From: Bacteroidaceae bacterium
GTDB taxonomy: Bacteria > Bacteroidota > Bacteroidia > Bacteroidales > Muribaculaceae
DNA length: 54,406 bases
Direction: 5' to 3'
Assembly: GCA_021768245.1 (NCBI GenBank)
Contig: JAETNO010000023.1
Span: 1 to 54,406, forward strand
A program made the position numbers and the translations under genes. Each line of letters starts with the position of its first letter. The stretch's first letter is position 1. Below the pieces are notes generated by a model that searched no databases, was not told where the DNA came from, and saw nothing but the letters and a program-made list of their open reading frames with translations. Positions 8,822 to 18,237 of the stretch are shown one piece after another.

Positions 8822-9007
8822 ATGATACCTTGCATTTTTAATCTCGGGACGGGCGAAGTCATAGTCATTCTCGTTGTGATACTCATCCTGTTCGGTGCAA
8901 AACGCATCCCTGAATTGGCACGCAGCCTCGGAAAGGGCATCAATTCCTTCAAACAGGGCATGAACGACGCCGTCAATGAAGTCAACGACGCTGACAGGAA
9001 GCAATGA
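8822..9007 (+). CDS. tatA: Sec-independent protein translocase subunit TatA
   Basis: Pore-forming subunit of the twin-arginine translocase, which exports folded proteins across the inner membrane. The 61-residue protein has one N-terminal membrane helix (about residues 9-23), the hinge motif FGAKRIPELAR and an amphipathic helix GKGINSFKQGM, followed by a short charged tail. This length and order are typical of TatA. Its stop overlaps the tatC start as ATGA, so translation is coupled. No tatB is present, which is usual in this phylum. Confidence 0.93.
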   Translation: MIPCIFNLGTGEVIVILVVILILFGAKRIPELARSLGKGINSFKQGMNDAVNEVNDADRKQ

Positions 9008-9807
9008 ATGAAATGGGATTCTGGGACCATGCCGAAGCCCTGCGCGGAGTCTTGCTCCGTGTCGCGGGACTGCTGGCTGTGCTCTCATGCGTGCTTTTCG
9101 CGGCAATGCCCCATATTTTCGACGACATAATCCTTGCTCCTTGCCACAGCGATTTCATCCTCTACCGTTGGCTTGACTCTCTGTCGGGAGCTTTACCGCT
9201 ACCAGAGTCTGCAAGCGGGAATTTTGAGGTGGAACTTATCAACATCCGTCTTGCATCGCAATTCTTCATCCATGTCTCTACATCACTCTGGCTTGCCCTC
9301 GTGCTGGGGTTCCCGCTCTGTGTCTATATGCTGTGGGGATTCGTGGCTCCGGGACTGTATGAGGAAGAGAAACGCGGAGTGAGATGGGCTTTCCTCGCCG
9401 GCAACCTGATGTTTTATCTCGGGGTGGCTGTAGGCTATTTCCTCGTTTTCCCGCTCACGCTCCGCTTCCTTGCGGGATACCAGCTGAGTGCGATGATTCC
9501 AAATCAGATATCCCTTGACTCCTATATGGACAATTTTCTGATGCTGATTCTCGTTATGGGAATCGTATTTGAACTGCCACTCGTGGCGTGGCTCATAGGA
9601 AAGACAGGCTTGCTCACGCGCGCGCTTTTCAACCGCTACCGCCGTCACGCCGTAGTGGCTCTGCTGATTGCCGCTGCAGTCATTACCCCTACCGGCGACC
9701 CGTTTACGCTGATGGTGGTGTTCCTGCCTCTCTATCTTCTGTGGGAACTTTCGGCTTTCACGGTTCCTGAGGCCAAGGAGGACGAGGAATTCGCACGGCA
9801 AACATAA
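9004..9807 (+). CDS. tatC: Sec-independent protein translocase subunit TatC
   Basis: Polytopic inner-membrane subunit that recognises twin-arginine signal peptides. The 267-residue protein has six predicted membrane segments and the family stretches FWDHAEALRG at the N-terminus, YEEEKRG in the first cytoplasmic region and the C-terminal AAVITPTGDPFT. Its N-terminal motif reads HAEALR where the E. coli protein has HLIELR, so the usual glutamate position is Ala with a Glu two places before it. Four-base overlap with tatA; mtnN follows after 34 bases, so these genes may form one transcript. Confidence 0.94.
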   Translation: MNEMGFWDHAEALRGVLLRVAGLLAVLSCVLFAAMPHIFDDIILAPCHSDFILYRWLDSLSGALPLPESASGNFEVELINIRLASQFFIHVSTSLWLALVLGFPLCVYMLWGFVAPGLYEEEKRGVRWAFLAGNLMFYLGVAVGYFLVFPLTLRFLAGYQLSAMIPNQISLDSYMDNFLMLILVMGIVFELPLVAWLIGKTGLLTRALFNRYRRHAVVALLIAAAVITPTGDPFTLMVVFLPLYLLWELSAFTVPEAKEDEEFARQT

Positions 9808-9841
9808 ATAACATCTGAACATCTATATTAAATTACGCAAT

Positions 9842-10507
9842 ATGAAAATAGGCATAATAGTGGCCATGCAGAAGGAGCTGGCCCTCATACTTCCACTTCT
9901 GACTGCTCCTGTGGAAGAAAATAGCGGATTGGTTACCTACCATAGCGGTCATATTAGCAATAACGAAGTCGCAGTCATGCAGTGTGGCATCGGGAAAGTC
10001 AACGCCGCCATCGGCGCAGTGAGCCTCATCGACGCTTTTAAGCCCGACGTAGTGATAAATACCGGTGTTGCCGCTGGAGCCGGCGACGATGTCGCGGTGA
10101 TGGATATAGTTGTGGCCGACCGTCTTGTGCATCACGATTTCTGGTGCATAGGCGAGGAATGGGGGCGTGTCCCCGGCTGTCCGCTCTTCTTTCCTGCACA
10201 GATGCCCGTACTTCCCGAAAAAGCCGGGGTGAAAAAAGGGCTGATTGCCACCGGCGAACTTTTCATCAGCAATAAGGACGAGGTTGATGCAATCCGGAGC
10301 CATTTCCCCGACGTGATGGCCATCGACATGGAATCGACCGCTATCGCCCAGGCTTGCTATCTTAGAAAAGTCCCTTTCATCTGTCTGCGCGTAATCAGCG
10401 ACTCCCCCTGGTGTTCGCATGACAATTCAAGCCAGTATGAAGACTTCTGGACAGCCGCGCCTCAAAAATCGTTCGCTACTGTCAAGGAAATCCTGGAATC
10501 ATTATGA
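9842..10507 (+). CDS. mtnN: 5'-methylthioadenosine/S-adenosylhomocysteine nucleosidase
   Basis: Hydrolyses methylthioadenosine and S-adenosylhomocysteine to adenine plus the ribosyl thio compound, clearing by-products of SAM use. The 221-residue protein begins MKIGIIVAMQKELALI, with Glu12 as a likely catalytic residue. It contains the GIGKVNAAIGA glycine-rich loop, VINTGVAAG, the purine/ribose Glu164 in AIDMESTAIAQ and the catalytic Asp187 in RVISDSPW. LuxS, which uses its product S-ribosylhomocysteine, is encoded 25 bases downstream. That makes a clear two-step homocysteine recycling module. Confidence 0.94.
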   Translation: MKIGIIVAMQKELALILPLLTAPVEENSGLVTYHSGHISNNEVAVMQCGIGKVNAAIGAVSLIDAFKPDVVINTGVAAGAGDDVAVMDIVVADRLVHHDFWCIGEEWGRVPGCPLFFPAQMPVLPEKAGVKKGLIATGELFISNKDEVDAIRSHFPDVMAIDMESTAIAQACYLRKVPFICLRVISDSPWCSHDNSSQYEDFWTAAPQKSFATVKEILESL

Positions 10508-10532
10508 TTATGTCCCAAAATCAGGAAATCTA

Positions 10533-11015
10533 ATGGAAAAGATACCGTCGTTTACAATCGACCATGAGCGTCTGCTCAGAGGCATCTACGTGTCGCGCCG
10601 CGACGTCACGCCTTCAGGCGATGTCATTACCACATTCGACATTCGCATGACAGAACCGAACCGTGAACCCGCCCTCTCGCCTCAGGCCCTTCATGCGATG
10701 GAGCATCTTGCCGCCACATATCTGCGCAACCGTCCAGACTGGAGTTCACGCGTGGTCTACTGGGGGCCTATGGGATGTTGCACGGGCAACTATCTCGTTA
10801 TACAGGGCAAGTTGGAGCCATCTGACATTCTGTCACTGATGGTCGACACCATGGAATTCGTGGCCGGTTTCTCAGGAGAGGTTCCGGGGGCCACTCCCCG
10901 CGATTGCGGCAACTATTCCTTTATGGACCTTGAAGCCGCCCGCAAGGCCGCCCGTCGCTATATCGATGAAGTCCTGATTGATATCAAGGCTGAAAACATG
11001 AAATATCCCGGATAA
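10533..11015 (+). CDS. luxS: S-ribosylhomocysteine lyase (LuxS)
   Basis: Splits S-ribosylhomocysteine into homocysteine and the autoinducer-2 precursor DPD. The start at 10533 is chosen because LuxS begins MEKIPSFTI; the frame is open further upstream, but that part overlaps mtnN and is not LuxS-like. The 160-residue protein keeps the metal ligands His54 and His58 with Glu57 in HAMEHLAAT, and Cys125 in PRDCGNYSF. The catalytic-site loop reads GPMGCCTGNY, with Cys where many LuxS proteins have Arg or Gln after the first Cys. It sits between mtnN and an AlbA_2 gene, 6 bases from the latter. Confidence 0.96.
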   Translation: MEKIPSFTIDHERLLRGIYVSRRDVTPSGDVITTFDIRMTEPNREPALSPQALHAMEHLAATYLRNRPDWSSRVVYWGPMGCCTGNYLVIQGKLEPSDILSLMVDTMEFVAGFSGEVPGATPRDCGNYSFMDLEAARKAARRYIDEVLIDIKAENMKYPG

Positions 11016-11021
11016 GGGTAA

Positions 11022-11675
11022 ATGAAAGATATCAGAGGCATAAAAGGGAAATACTATATCGCACGTCTCATCGAGGAGGGTGAGCATGAGCATCAGGACT
11101 TCAAGTTTGCCATCTCCGATGCCCGCAAGATTGCCCGCAGCATATCCGCCTTCGCCAACAACGACGGTGGACGCCTGCTCGTAGGCGTGAAGGACAACGG
11201 TGTGATTGCCGGCATACGCAACGAGGAGGATATCTATGTCGTAGAGCAGGCTGCGGGGATGTATTGCAGTCCGCCACAGGAAATCCATGTCACGGCTTTC
11301 CGTACGGATGGCGACAAGACTGTGCTCCGAATCGAGATTGACCGTGCCGCCTCGCGTCCTGTGATGGTCATTGAGGCAGACGGGACACGGCATGCCTTCT
11401 ACAGAGTCAGGGATGAAAACATACTGGCCCCTCAGTTGATGCTCAGGGCATGGAGGGAAGCCTCATCTGAAAAGGAGGGCACACTGATTGCCCTTACCGA
11501 CGCAGGACGCAGTCTGATGGCCATGATTTCAGAACGTGCGGTTTCTGTAGAAGAATTCATGCTTGCAGCCAAAGTGTCGCGCTCCCATGCGGAGGATACC
11601 GTGGTTCGCCTCCACTCCATGGGGCTCCTCGACTTCGTCTACGACGGCCACGTCTTCTTGCTGACAGCGAAATAA
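11022..11675 (+). CDS. AlbA_2 (Schlafen-like) domain protein with C-terminal winged-helix-like region
   Basis: The 217-residue protein has an N-terminal AlbA_2 domain (about residues 15-125). It contains the paired motifs EHEHQDFKF (21-29) and AFANNDGGRLLVGVKDNG (43-60), typical of the family's putative nucleotide- or nucleic-acid-binding fold. The last 60 residues (VSVEEFMLAAKVSRSHAEDT) look like a helix-turn-helix. Such proteins are often called ATP-binding proteins or transcriptional regulators, but the function here is unknown. It is tightly coupled to luxS (6-base gap) and ends before a bidirectional terminator. Its link with homocysteine recycling may be incidental. Confidence 0.8.
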   Translation: MKDIRGIKGKYYIARLIEEGEHEHQDFKFAISDARKIARSISAFANNDGGRLLVGVKDNGVIAGIRNEEDIYVVEQAAGMYCSPPQEIHVTAFRTDGDKTVLRIEIDRAASRPVMVIEADGTRHAFYRVRDENILAPQLMLRAWREASSEKEGTLIALTDAGRSLMAMISERAVSVEEFMLAAKVSRSHAEDTVVRLHSMGLLDFVYDGHVFLLTAK

Positions 11676-11717
11676 CCGAGGCTTAAAACATAGCACTGGA
11701 ATAATAATACAGACAAA

Positions 11718-11749
11718 ACAGGCGTCCCGTCAGTATTCGGGACGCCTGT
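11718..11749. terminator. Bidirectional terminator between convergent operons
   Basis: Perfect 12-base arms ACAGGCGTCCCG (11718-11729) and CGGGACGCCTGT (11738-11749) with an 8-base loop. The stem lies between the AlbA_2 stop and the SusD stop, with A/T-rich flanks on both sides. Confidence 0.85.
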
Positions 11750-11794
11750 CATGTTAATCAATTATGCTTATAGCATTTTTCTATATCTGGCTGA

Positions 11795-13420
11795 TTAGAT
11801 GCCGGAAATCGGAGTATAGATGTCAGCTACGTTAGGATTGTTCCAACCCTGAATGGCCTTGTTGTTATTGCCTTCCGAACGGATGATAATCATGTTCATC
11901 CATGCAGGACGTCCATTGGTGTTGTAACGCACTTGACCATCCCAGTTTGTTCCTTCATATGCACGTGTGACTGAATAGTTGAGACGCTTGATGTCAAACA
12001 ATGCCAGACCTTCACCCCAGAACTCGATTCGCTTCTGGAACACGATTTCTTCAACCATCTCATCTTTCGAGGCGGCAGTAGTGGTATACTGCGGGTCACG
12101 GTTGTCTTTCATCCACTGTACGAAATCAGAAATTGTGCTGGAAACATGAGCCTCTGCTTCGAACTTAGTGAAGTACATCTCCTCAATACGCATTAGGGGA
12201 ACAGCAACGGAAGAACCTGCGGTAAAGTCCGCATAATTACCTTCACCGGGACGGAATTTAACCCCGACATATGTATTGCGCGCATTGGACCTAACATCCG
12301 GGTTGCAATAACTAACTTTATCCGCGAGCGGACTCCCGGCAGGAGCAGACCATGAAAGTTTACGGAAGTCTGTATCGGAAAGACGCTCATACATGCTCTT
12401 GTCAATCGAGCAGGTCGCACCTGCACCGGCATAGCCATAGTCGGCCTCAGCACTCAACATAGATGTCCAGTTACAGATACCTGTCTGCACTGCATCGTTT
12501 TCTTTTGCGAAAGTCATACCCCACATCCAGGCTCTGTTGGAAAGGGTATTGAATCCGCTTACCGGGTCTGTCCATGTGGCCTCGTTCATCGGCGAGCAGG
12601 AAGATGCACCAATAGCCTTGTCTGCATATTCAGCTGCCTTCGGATAGTTTTCAACCCACATATAAAGACGTGCCATAAGACCATAGACACAGGCAAGGTC
12701 AGGAAGGGTCTTGTCGCCTACATAGGGGGAGGCGGCTATGTTCTGCTCAGCATATTCAAGGTCATTCTTTATGAACTCGAACATATCCTCACGTTTGGCA
12801 CGGGGATTGTTGCGGGCATCCTCCTCGGTCGTTTCTTCCGTCACGATGGGTACTGTGAGATTCAATACATCGTTGCCTTCGTTTGTGATGCTTGATGTTT
12901 TGTCGTTAGGAAGGAATTCATACCAACGGGCAAGGTCGAGATAGAGCATCGCACGATAGGCCACGGCTACAGCGCGACATGCACGGGCAACCTCGTTGTC
13001 AGATTCGGGGTCATAGCTGCGTGCAGCTATGTTCGTAGAAAGAATCTGTTTGTAGTAATAGTTCCATATCAGCTGTGTAAGAGCGAGGTTATCCGTCACA
13101 TAGCACTCTGTCCACAAAGCATATCTGTTCAATCCGATATACGGTTTGCACATATCTCCGGTCATACAGTCACGTACATGCATGAATGATGAATATCCGA
13201 AGTCGACATGAGAAGTTGAACCTGGATAATAACCGCTGGTATCGAAATTAGGCATATAGCCCGGCATGGCGTATATGGCAGCTGAACCGGCAGATACCGA
13301 AGAGTCAAGTTGATCCTGACTGACGGAGCTTGTAGGCTCGACCTCGTCGATACAACCGGTCACTATCAGTCCGGCTGAAGCGATGGCGATTGCCAGGGTT
13401 GAATTTTTTATGATTTTCAT
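11795..13420 (-). CDS. SusD/RagB-like outer-membrane lipoprotein
   Basis: Substrate-binding partner of the SusC protein encoded just upstream (16-base gap). The 541-residue protein starts MKIIKNSTLAIAIASAGLIV followed by TGC, a lipoprotein signal with the acylated Cys at residue 23. The middle has TPR-like helical segments, such as the VARACRAVAVAYRAMLYLDL stretch. The C-terminal part includes VFQKRIEFWGEGLALFDIKR, a SusD family signature. No glycoside hydrolase or sulfatase gene flanks the pair, so a polysaccharide cannot be named. It could also serve peptide or protein-derived nutrients. Confidence 0.96.
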   Translation of the reverse strand: MKIIKNSTLAIAIASAGLIVTGCIDEVEPTSSVSQDQLDSSVSAGSAAIYAMPGYMPNFDTSGYYPGSTSHVDFGYSSFMHVRDCMTGDMCKPYIGLNRYALWTECYVTDNLALTQLIWNYYYKQILSTNIAARSYDPESDNEVARACRAVAVAYRAMLYLDLARWYEFLPNDKTSSITNEGNDVLNLTVPIVTEETTEEDARNNPRAKREDMFEFIKNDLEYAEQNIAASPYVGDKTLPDLACVYGLMARLYMWVENYPKAAEYADKAIGASSCSPMNEATWTDPVSGFNTLSNRAWMWGMTFAKENDAVQTGICNWTSMLSAEADYGYAGAGATCSIDKSMYERLSDTDFRKLSWSAPAGSPLADKVSYCNPDVRSNARNTYVGVKFRPGEGNYADFTAGSSVAVPLMRIEEMYFTKFEAEAHVSSTISDFVQWMKDNRDPQYTTTAASKDEMVEEIVFQKRIEFWGEGLALFDIKRLNYSVTRAYEGTNWDGQVRYNTNGRPAWMNMIIIRSEGNNNKAIQGWNNPNVADIYTPISGI

Positions 13421-13435
13421 TGCTTGTCTCGATTT

Positions 13436-16400
13436 TTAGAATGTTACATTGATACCACCCGAAATAGTACGGATTGGTGAATAGTATGAATTGGTTGATT
13501 CGCCGAAGAATGAACCGGTTGAGTCATATGTGAGTGACTGGCGGGGATCAAGACCTTTGCGTTTGCTCCATAAAGCGACATTGTCACAGCTCATGTAGAA
13601 GCGTACGCGGTCAACCTGAATTTTCTTGGTAAGGCTCTTCGGGAGAGTATAGCCGAAGTTTATGTTCTGAAGTGATAGATAGGATGCATCTGTAAGGAAG
13701 CGGTCGGAAATACTGCCATTATTATTATCTCCATACTGTAAACGCGGGATATCAGAACTTTGGTTGTCCTGGCTCCATGAGTTATAGAGGTCCTTGTGGA
13801 ATGCGCTTCCGACACTTGAACCGGGGCTGCTCATAAGTGATGCATAGGTAGAGTCAATGACTTTTCCACCAAGTTGGTAAGCGAAGTTGATAGCGAAATC
13901 AAAACCATAGGCTTCGATTGAGGTACCGAAACCGCCATAGGTAGAAGGAAGTGCGGTATCGCAAAGATAGTAGCTTGCCTGACCGTATTCTGTAGTTGTT
14001 TCACGGGTTACAGTTCCATCAGCTGCTGTCTTGTTGACATACCACATTGATTTTCCCGTTTCGGGTTCAACCCCTGCATATTTCTTGATATGATAGGTAT
14101 AGATTGATTCCCCTTCGGTGAAGTAGAAGTTACCGCTTGAATAACCGTCCTTACCGTCGACGGTCATTGTACGACGTTCCTCAGGAAGTTTTGTAATCTC
14201 ATTCTTATACCATGTGAGGTTGAAGTTGGCGCTCCAGTTGATATCCCTGTTCCGGAAAATCACTCCGTGGAGGTCGATTTCAAAACCCTTGTTGGCCATA
14301 TCGCCGATATTGTCATAGTAGCCGGTGTAACCGTAGCTCGGGGAGAGGGGGAAGAAGAAGAGCATGTCTGTGGTCTTGCGATAGAATCCTTCAATCGTAC
14401 CGGTGAGTCGCTCGTTGAAAAGTGAGAAGTCGACACCGGCATTGAAGTTTCCACCCTTTTCCCAAGAAATGTTGGGATTACCCATGGTTGTAGGCAGAGC
14501 CACAGGATGTCCGTTACTGTTGGCGATGCTATACATGTTCATATAACGGAAGTTACCGATATTGTCGTTACCCTGCTCGCCATAGGATGCCTTGATTTTC
14601 AACATGTCGACCCACGGAGCCTGGAAGAAGGCCTCCTTACTTATAATCCAAGCGGCGGATGCTGACCAGAAGTTACCCCAGCGATGGTCGGGATGGAAGC
14701 GGGAAGATGCGTCACGACGATAGGAAACACTGCCGAAATATTTGCTGTCATAGTCATAGTTCACACGACCGAACCAACCTTCACTGTTATAGTCTGTGAC
14801 ATATGAAGAAGAAGAACCGTCAATCACTGCTCCATCGAGTTCCTGGTTGGTCGGTAGCAGCATATTGTTACGGCTTGCCGACAGATAGTAGTATTTATTC
14901 CAATAGCTTTCGTGACCGAGGAGAACATTGATGTTGTGTGCTCCGAACTGGCGCGTCCAGTTGAGCAGCTGCTGGTAGGTATAGTCTATACGGCGGGAAT
15001 GAGCCTTGTTTACGATACCGTTAGACGATGCGTACTGGCCGAAATAAGGATTGGTAACGTTGGTAGCACGTTGTTCGAACACATTTACGGTGTTGTTGCT
15101 TGTAAACTTGAAGTCGCGCAGGAAACGGATTTCCGCGAAACCGGTTGCTGTCACCGCATTACCCTCTGTTTTGTCTACATCAAGAATATTGGCGGAGATT
15201 GGATTCGAGTCACCGAATTTAGGACGAAGAATGGGGACTTCATCACCGTTACCGTAGTCATATAGACGTACGCCATCCTGATTATACATCGGATTGCCTT
15301 CAGCGTCACGTATATATAGAGGATAGATTGGCGCCATTTGGTTGGCAACCGCAAAGATATTGCCTACAGAACCATTGGAACCGTCGTCGCCAAGAGACTT
15401 CTGAGTGAAATGCGAATAGCTGAAATTAGCACCTACTTTCAGCCATGGTTTGGCTTGAAGATCAGCGGAAAGACGACCGGTGATACGTTCATAGCCGGTA
15501 TTGGCGGTGATACCCTCGTTGTCAAGATAGTTGAACGATGCGAAGAATGAGTGACGGTCCGTAGCCTGCGAAACATTGAGGTTATATTCCTGACGCAAAG
15601 CGTTGCGGAAAGCTGCGTCAGTCCAATTGTCGGGAAGCAGGAGATAACCGGCATAGACATTACCAAGAGTGGCATTGGGATTAAGTTTATAACCATCAAC
15701 GAGGAGGCCTTCTCCGGCAGGCACGTTATAGACATTGTAGCCAAGAGAGAAGGAATTTGGCTGATCATTGGCGTTAATTGACGGGTCCACCATATTGGCG
15801 TTGACAAGGCGGAGAGCGGTAGCGGCGTCATAGACCTTACCATTCTGTGCTACAGGGTCCATGATATAATTTCCGAGTGCACGGCCATACATTTCATAGT
15901 ATGCGGCGGGAGAGGAAATTACGTCGTAGTCTTTTGAAGCTCGTGAGTTCTGGCCCCATTTGGCGTCGAGGGTCACTTTGGCTGAACCCTGTCCGCGCTT
16001 GGTGGTGATGAGAATCACACCGTTGGCACCGCGCGCACCGTAGAGGGCTGCGGATGCAGCATCCTTGAGGACGGTCATTGACTCGATATCCTGCGAGCTG
16101 ATGTTGTCTACGCTGCCTGCGTAGGGAGTACCGTCAACGACGATGAGAGGCGATGTGCCGGCGGAGATAGAAGAGATACCGCGGATGAACACTGTAGGGG
16201 CAGAGCCGGGTTGACCGGAAGCGGTGTTGAGCTGTACGCCTGACACCTTGCCCTTGAGAGCGTCGATGGGGTTTGTTACCTGGACAGCCTCGATTTCAGA
16301 AGCATCGAGCACGGAGGCCGAACCGGTGAAGGCTGAGCGCTTTGCCGTACCGTAGGCAACGGTGATGACTTCGTCGAGCATATTTGTGCTCTCGAGGGGG

Positions 16401-16675
16401 ATAGTCATTTTGCCGGGGGTAATGTCGACTTCCACGGTCTTCATACCGACGTAGGACACGTGGATTTTTTTGACGCTTGTCGGGAGCTGGAGCGAGAAGT
16501 TACCGTCAATATCAGTGGCGGTTCCAGTTGAGGTGCCCACTCCCATTACGGTGGCTCCAATCAGCGGGTCACCGTTCTCGGCCGAGACCACCGTACCCGT
16601 GACCGTCCGCGTCTGCGAAGCGGCACCCAGGCTGATGGAAATGAGGGCCGTAAGTAGTAGAAACAGCTTTTTCAT
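13436..16675 (-). CDS. SusC/RagA-like TonB-dependent outer-membrane transporter
   Basis: Complete 1079-residue SusC protein. It has a cleavable signal (MKKLFLLLTALISISLGAAS), a carboxypeptidase-regulatory-like beta-sandwich (about 22-105, RTVTGTVVSAENGDPLIGAT) and a plug domain (about 110-235) with SMTVLKDAASAALYGARGAN. The rest is a large beta-barrel ending GGINVTF. It imports substrate with the SusD protein encoded 16 bases downstream. No anti-sigma or hybrid two-component regulator is adjacent. The upstream 190 bases hold the leader and the terminator of the pgi operon, with no certain promoter. Confidence 0.97.
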   Translation of the reverse strand: MKKLFLLLTALISISLGAASQTRTVTGTVVSAENGDPLIGATVMGVGTSTGTATDIDGNFSLQLPTSVKKIHVSYVGMKTVEVDITPGKMTIPLESTNMLDEVITVAYGTAKRSAFTGSASVLDASEIEAVQVTNPIDALKGKVSGVQLNTASGQPGSAPTVFIRGISSISAGTSPLIVVDGTPYAGSVDNISSQDIESMTVLKDAASAALYGARGANGVILITTKRGQGSAKVTLDAKWGQNSRASKDYDVISSPAAYYEMYGRALGNYIMDPVAQNGKVYDAATALRLVNANMVDPSINANDQPNSFSLGYNVYNVPAGEGLLVDGYKLNPNATLGNVYAGYLLLPDNWTDAAFRNALRQEYNLNVSQATDRHSFFASFNYLDNEGITANTGYERITGRLSADLQAKPWLKVGANFSYSHFTQKSLGDDGSNGSVGNIFAVANQMAPIYPLYIRDAEGNPMYNQDGVRLYDYGNGDEVPILRPKFGDSNPISANILDVDKTEGNAVTATGFAEIRFLRDFKFTSNNTVNVFEQRATNVTNPYFGQYASSNGIVNKAHSRRIDYTYQQLLNWTRQFGAHNINVLLGHESYWNKYYYLSASRNNMLLPTNQELDGAVIDGSSSSYVTDYNSEGWFGRVNYDYDSKYFGSVSYRRDASSRFHPDHRWGNFWSASAAWIISKEAFFQAPWVDMLKIKASYGEQGNDNIGNFRYMNMYSIANSNGHPVALPTTMGNPNISWEKGGNFNAGVDFSLFNERLTGTIEGFYRKTTDMLFFFPLSPSYGYTGYYDNIGDMANKGFEIDLHGVIFRNRDINWSANFNLTWYKNEITKLPEERRTMTVDGKDGYSSGNFYFTEGESIYTYHIKKYAGVEPETGKSMWYVNKTAADGTVTRETTTEYGQASYYLCDTALPSTYGGFGTSIEAYGFDFAINFAYQLGGKVIDSTYASLMSSPGSSVGSAFHKDLYNSWSQDNQSSDIPRLQYGDNNNGSISDRFLTDASYLSLQNINFGYTLPKSLTKKIQVDRVRFYMSCDNVALWSKRKGLDPRQSLTYDSTGSFFGESTNSYYSPIRTISGGINVTF

Positions 16676-16813
16676 ACCTAGTAGTTAAGTAAGAATCCGC
16701 CTCAGGGGCCTCCTGTGGCCACTTGTCCGGGTGTTTTCCGTGTGCAATCCGTGTGAATCACGGGGATTTTTCGCTGCTATTCCCTGTAATTATAGGTTTT
16801 CGGATATAAAATA

Positions 16814-16844
16814 CGCCCTCGTCACAGTTGGTGTGACGAGGGCG
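16814..16844 (-). terminator. Terminator of the lysS-gpsA-pgi operon
   Basis: Thirteen-base perfect arms CGCCCTCGTCACA (16814-16826) and TGTGACGAGGGCG (16832-16844), with a 5-base loop, 26 bases past the pgi stop. A T-rich stretch follows on the minus strand. The SusC promoter must lie between here and 16676. Confidence 0.85.
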
Positions 16845-16869
16845 CTTGTCAGGTTTTCAGGGATTGGAA

Positions 16870-18210
16870 TCAGAGGCGAGTCTGGATGGCTTCTGTCTCT
16901 TTCTCGTAGCCCGGCTTCGCAAGGAGGGCGAACATGTTGCGCTTATAGGCTTCAACTCCAGGCTGGTTGAAGGGGTTGACGCCAAGAATGTAGCCGCTGA
17001 TACCACAGGCTTTCTCAAAGAAGTAGATGAGCTGTCCGAGGTATTTTTCTTCAAGTGCGGGCAGATGGATGAGGATGTTGGGTACTCCTCCGTCGACATG
17101 CGCGAGGCGTGTGCCGAGTTCTGCCATTTTGTTGACTTCGTCGATGTGCTTGCCGGCGATGTAGTTGAGTCCGTCAAGGTTGGCTTCGTCAGAGGGGATG
17201 AGTTTTTCGTGGGCGCTTTCCTGCACGGAAATCACGGTTTCGAAGATGGTGCGTTCGCCTTCCTGAATCCACTGGCCCATCGAGTGGAGGTCGGTTGAGT
17301 TGTCGACTGCTGCGGGGAAGATTCCTTTACCGTCCTTGCCTTCGCTTTCGCCGTAGAGCTGTTTCCACCATTCTCCGAAGTAGTGGAGTTTGGGGTTGTA
17401 GTTTACAAGGATTTCCGTTTTCTTGCCTGCGAGATAGAGGGCGTTGCGTGTCTCGGCATAAAGGTAAGCCGGATTTGACTGGTCGGCTGTGTTTGTCATT
17501 TTTTCCATTTCAGCTGCTCCGTCGATGAGGGCGCGGATGTCGAATCCGGCTACCGCGATGGGGAGAAGGCCTACAGGGGTGAGGACAGAGAAGCGACCGC
17601 CAACGTTGTCGGCAATCACGAAGGTCTTGTAGCCTTCCTCAGTGGCAAGGCGACGGAGGGCACCGCGCTGTGCGTCGGTGATAGCTACGATGCGTTTGCG
17701 GGCTTCATCAACTCCGAGCTGGCTTTCAAGCTGCTCTTTGAGGAGACGGAACGCGATGGCCGGTTCGGTGGTTGTGCCGCTCTTGGATATTACGATGATG
17801 CCGAAGCGTTTGTCCTTAAGATAGTCTTGAAGTTCGTAGAGGTAGTCCTCGCCGATATTCTGTCCTGCAAAAAGAACTTTTGGGGAGCCGACTTTTGCAG
17901 GGCGGTAGGCGGCGAAACTGTCGCTGAGGGCTTCAATCACAGCCTTCGCTCCGAGGTATGAACCGCCGATGCCGATAGCGACTACAGTGTCGCAGCTTTC
18001 GCGGAGTTGTTCGGCTGTAGCGATGATGTCATCGAGAAGGGCGTCGGTAGTTTCAGTGGGGAGATTGACCCAACCAAGGAAGTCACTGCCCGCGCCTGTT
18101 CCGTTTAGCACAGCGTCGAGGGCATGATTCGCTTTGGAGTCAAGATTATTGATGGCGTCCTGATTGACTGAGCCAAGGACGTCCTTGATGTCGATTGATA
18201 AAGTTTTCAT
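16870..18210 (-). CDS. pgi: Glucose-6-phosphate isomerase
   Basis: Interconverts glucose-6-phosphate and fructose-6-phosphate in glycolysis and gluconeogenesis. At 446 residues it is the short bacterial PGI form. Recognisable blocks are VVAIGIGGSYLGAKAVIEAL near residue 75-95, ISKSGTTTEPAIAF near 140, and the C-terminal GVNPFNQPGVEAYKRNMFAL with the conserved Lys. It is the last gene of the lysS-gpsA-pgi run, 27 bases behind gpsA, and ends before a strong terminator. Confidence 0.96.
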   Translation of the reverse strand: MKTLSIDIKDVLGSVNQDAINNLDSKANHALDAVLNGTGAGSDFLGWVNLPTETTDALLDDIIATAEQLRESCDTVVAIGIGGSYLGAKAVIEALSDSFAAYRPAKVGSPKVLFAGQNIGEDYLYELQDYLKDKRFGIIVISKSGTTTEPAIAFRLLKEQLESQLGVDEARKRIVAITDAQRGALRRLATEEGYKTFVIADNVGGRFSVLTPVGLLPIAVAGFDIRALIDGAAEMEKMTNTADQSNPAYLYAETRNALYLAGKKTEILVNYNPKLHYFGEWWKQLYGESEGKDGKGIFPAAVDNSTDLHSMGQWIQEGERTIFETVISVQESAHEKLIPSDEANLDGLNYIAGKHIDEVNKMAELGTRLAHVDGGVPNILIHLPALEEKYLGQLIYFFEKACGISGYILGVNPFNQPGVEAYKRNMFALLAKPGYEKETEAIQTRL

Positions 18211-18237
18211 GCTATGTCTAAGTTTTAAGTTTGATTG

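Noticed and set aside
1..16675. Possible inversion partner sites between the two SusC genes
   Set aside because: They share short identical stretches such as GCCAACGGTGTGATT only where the protein motif is conserved; no longer identity suggesting recent exchange is seen.
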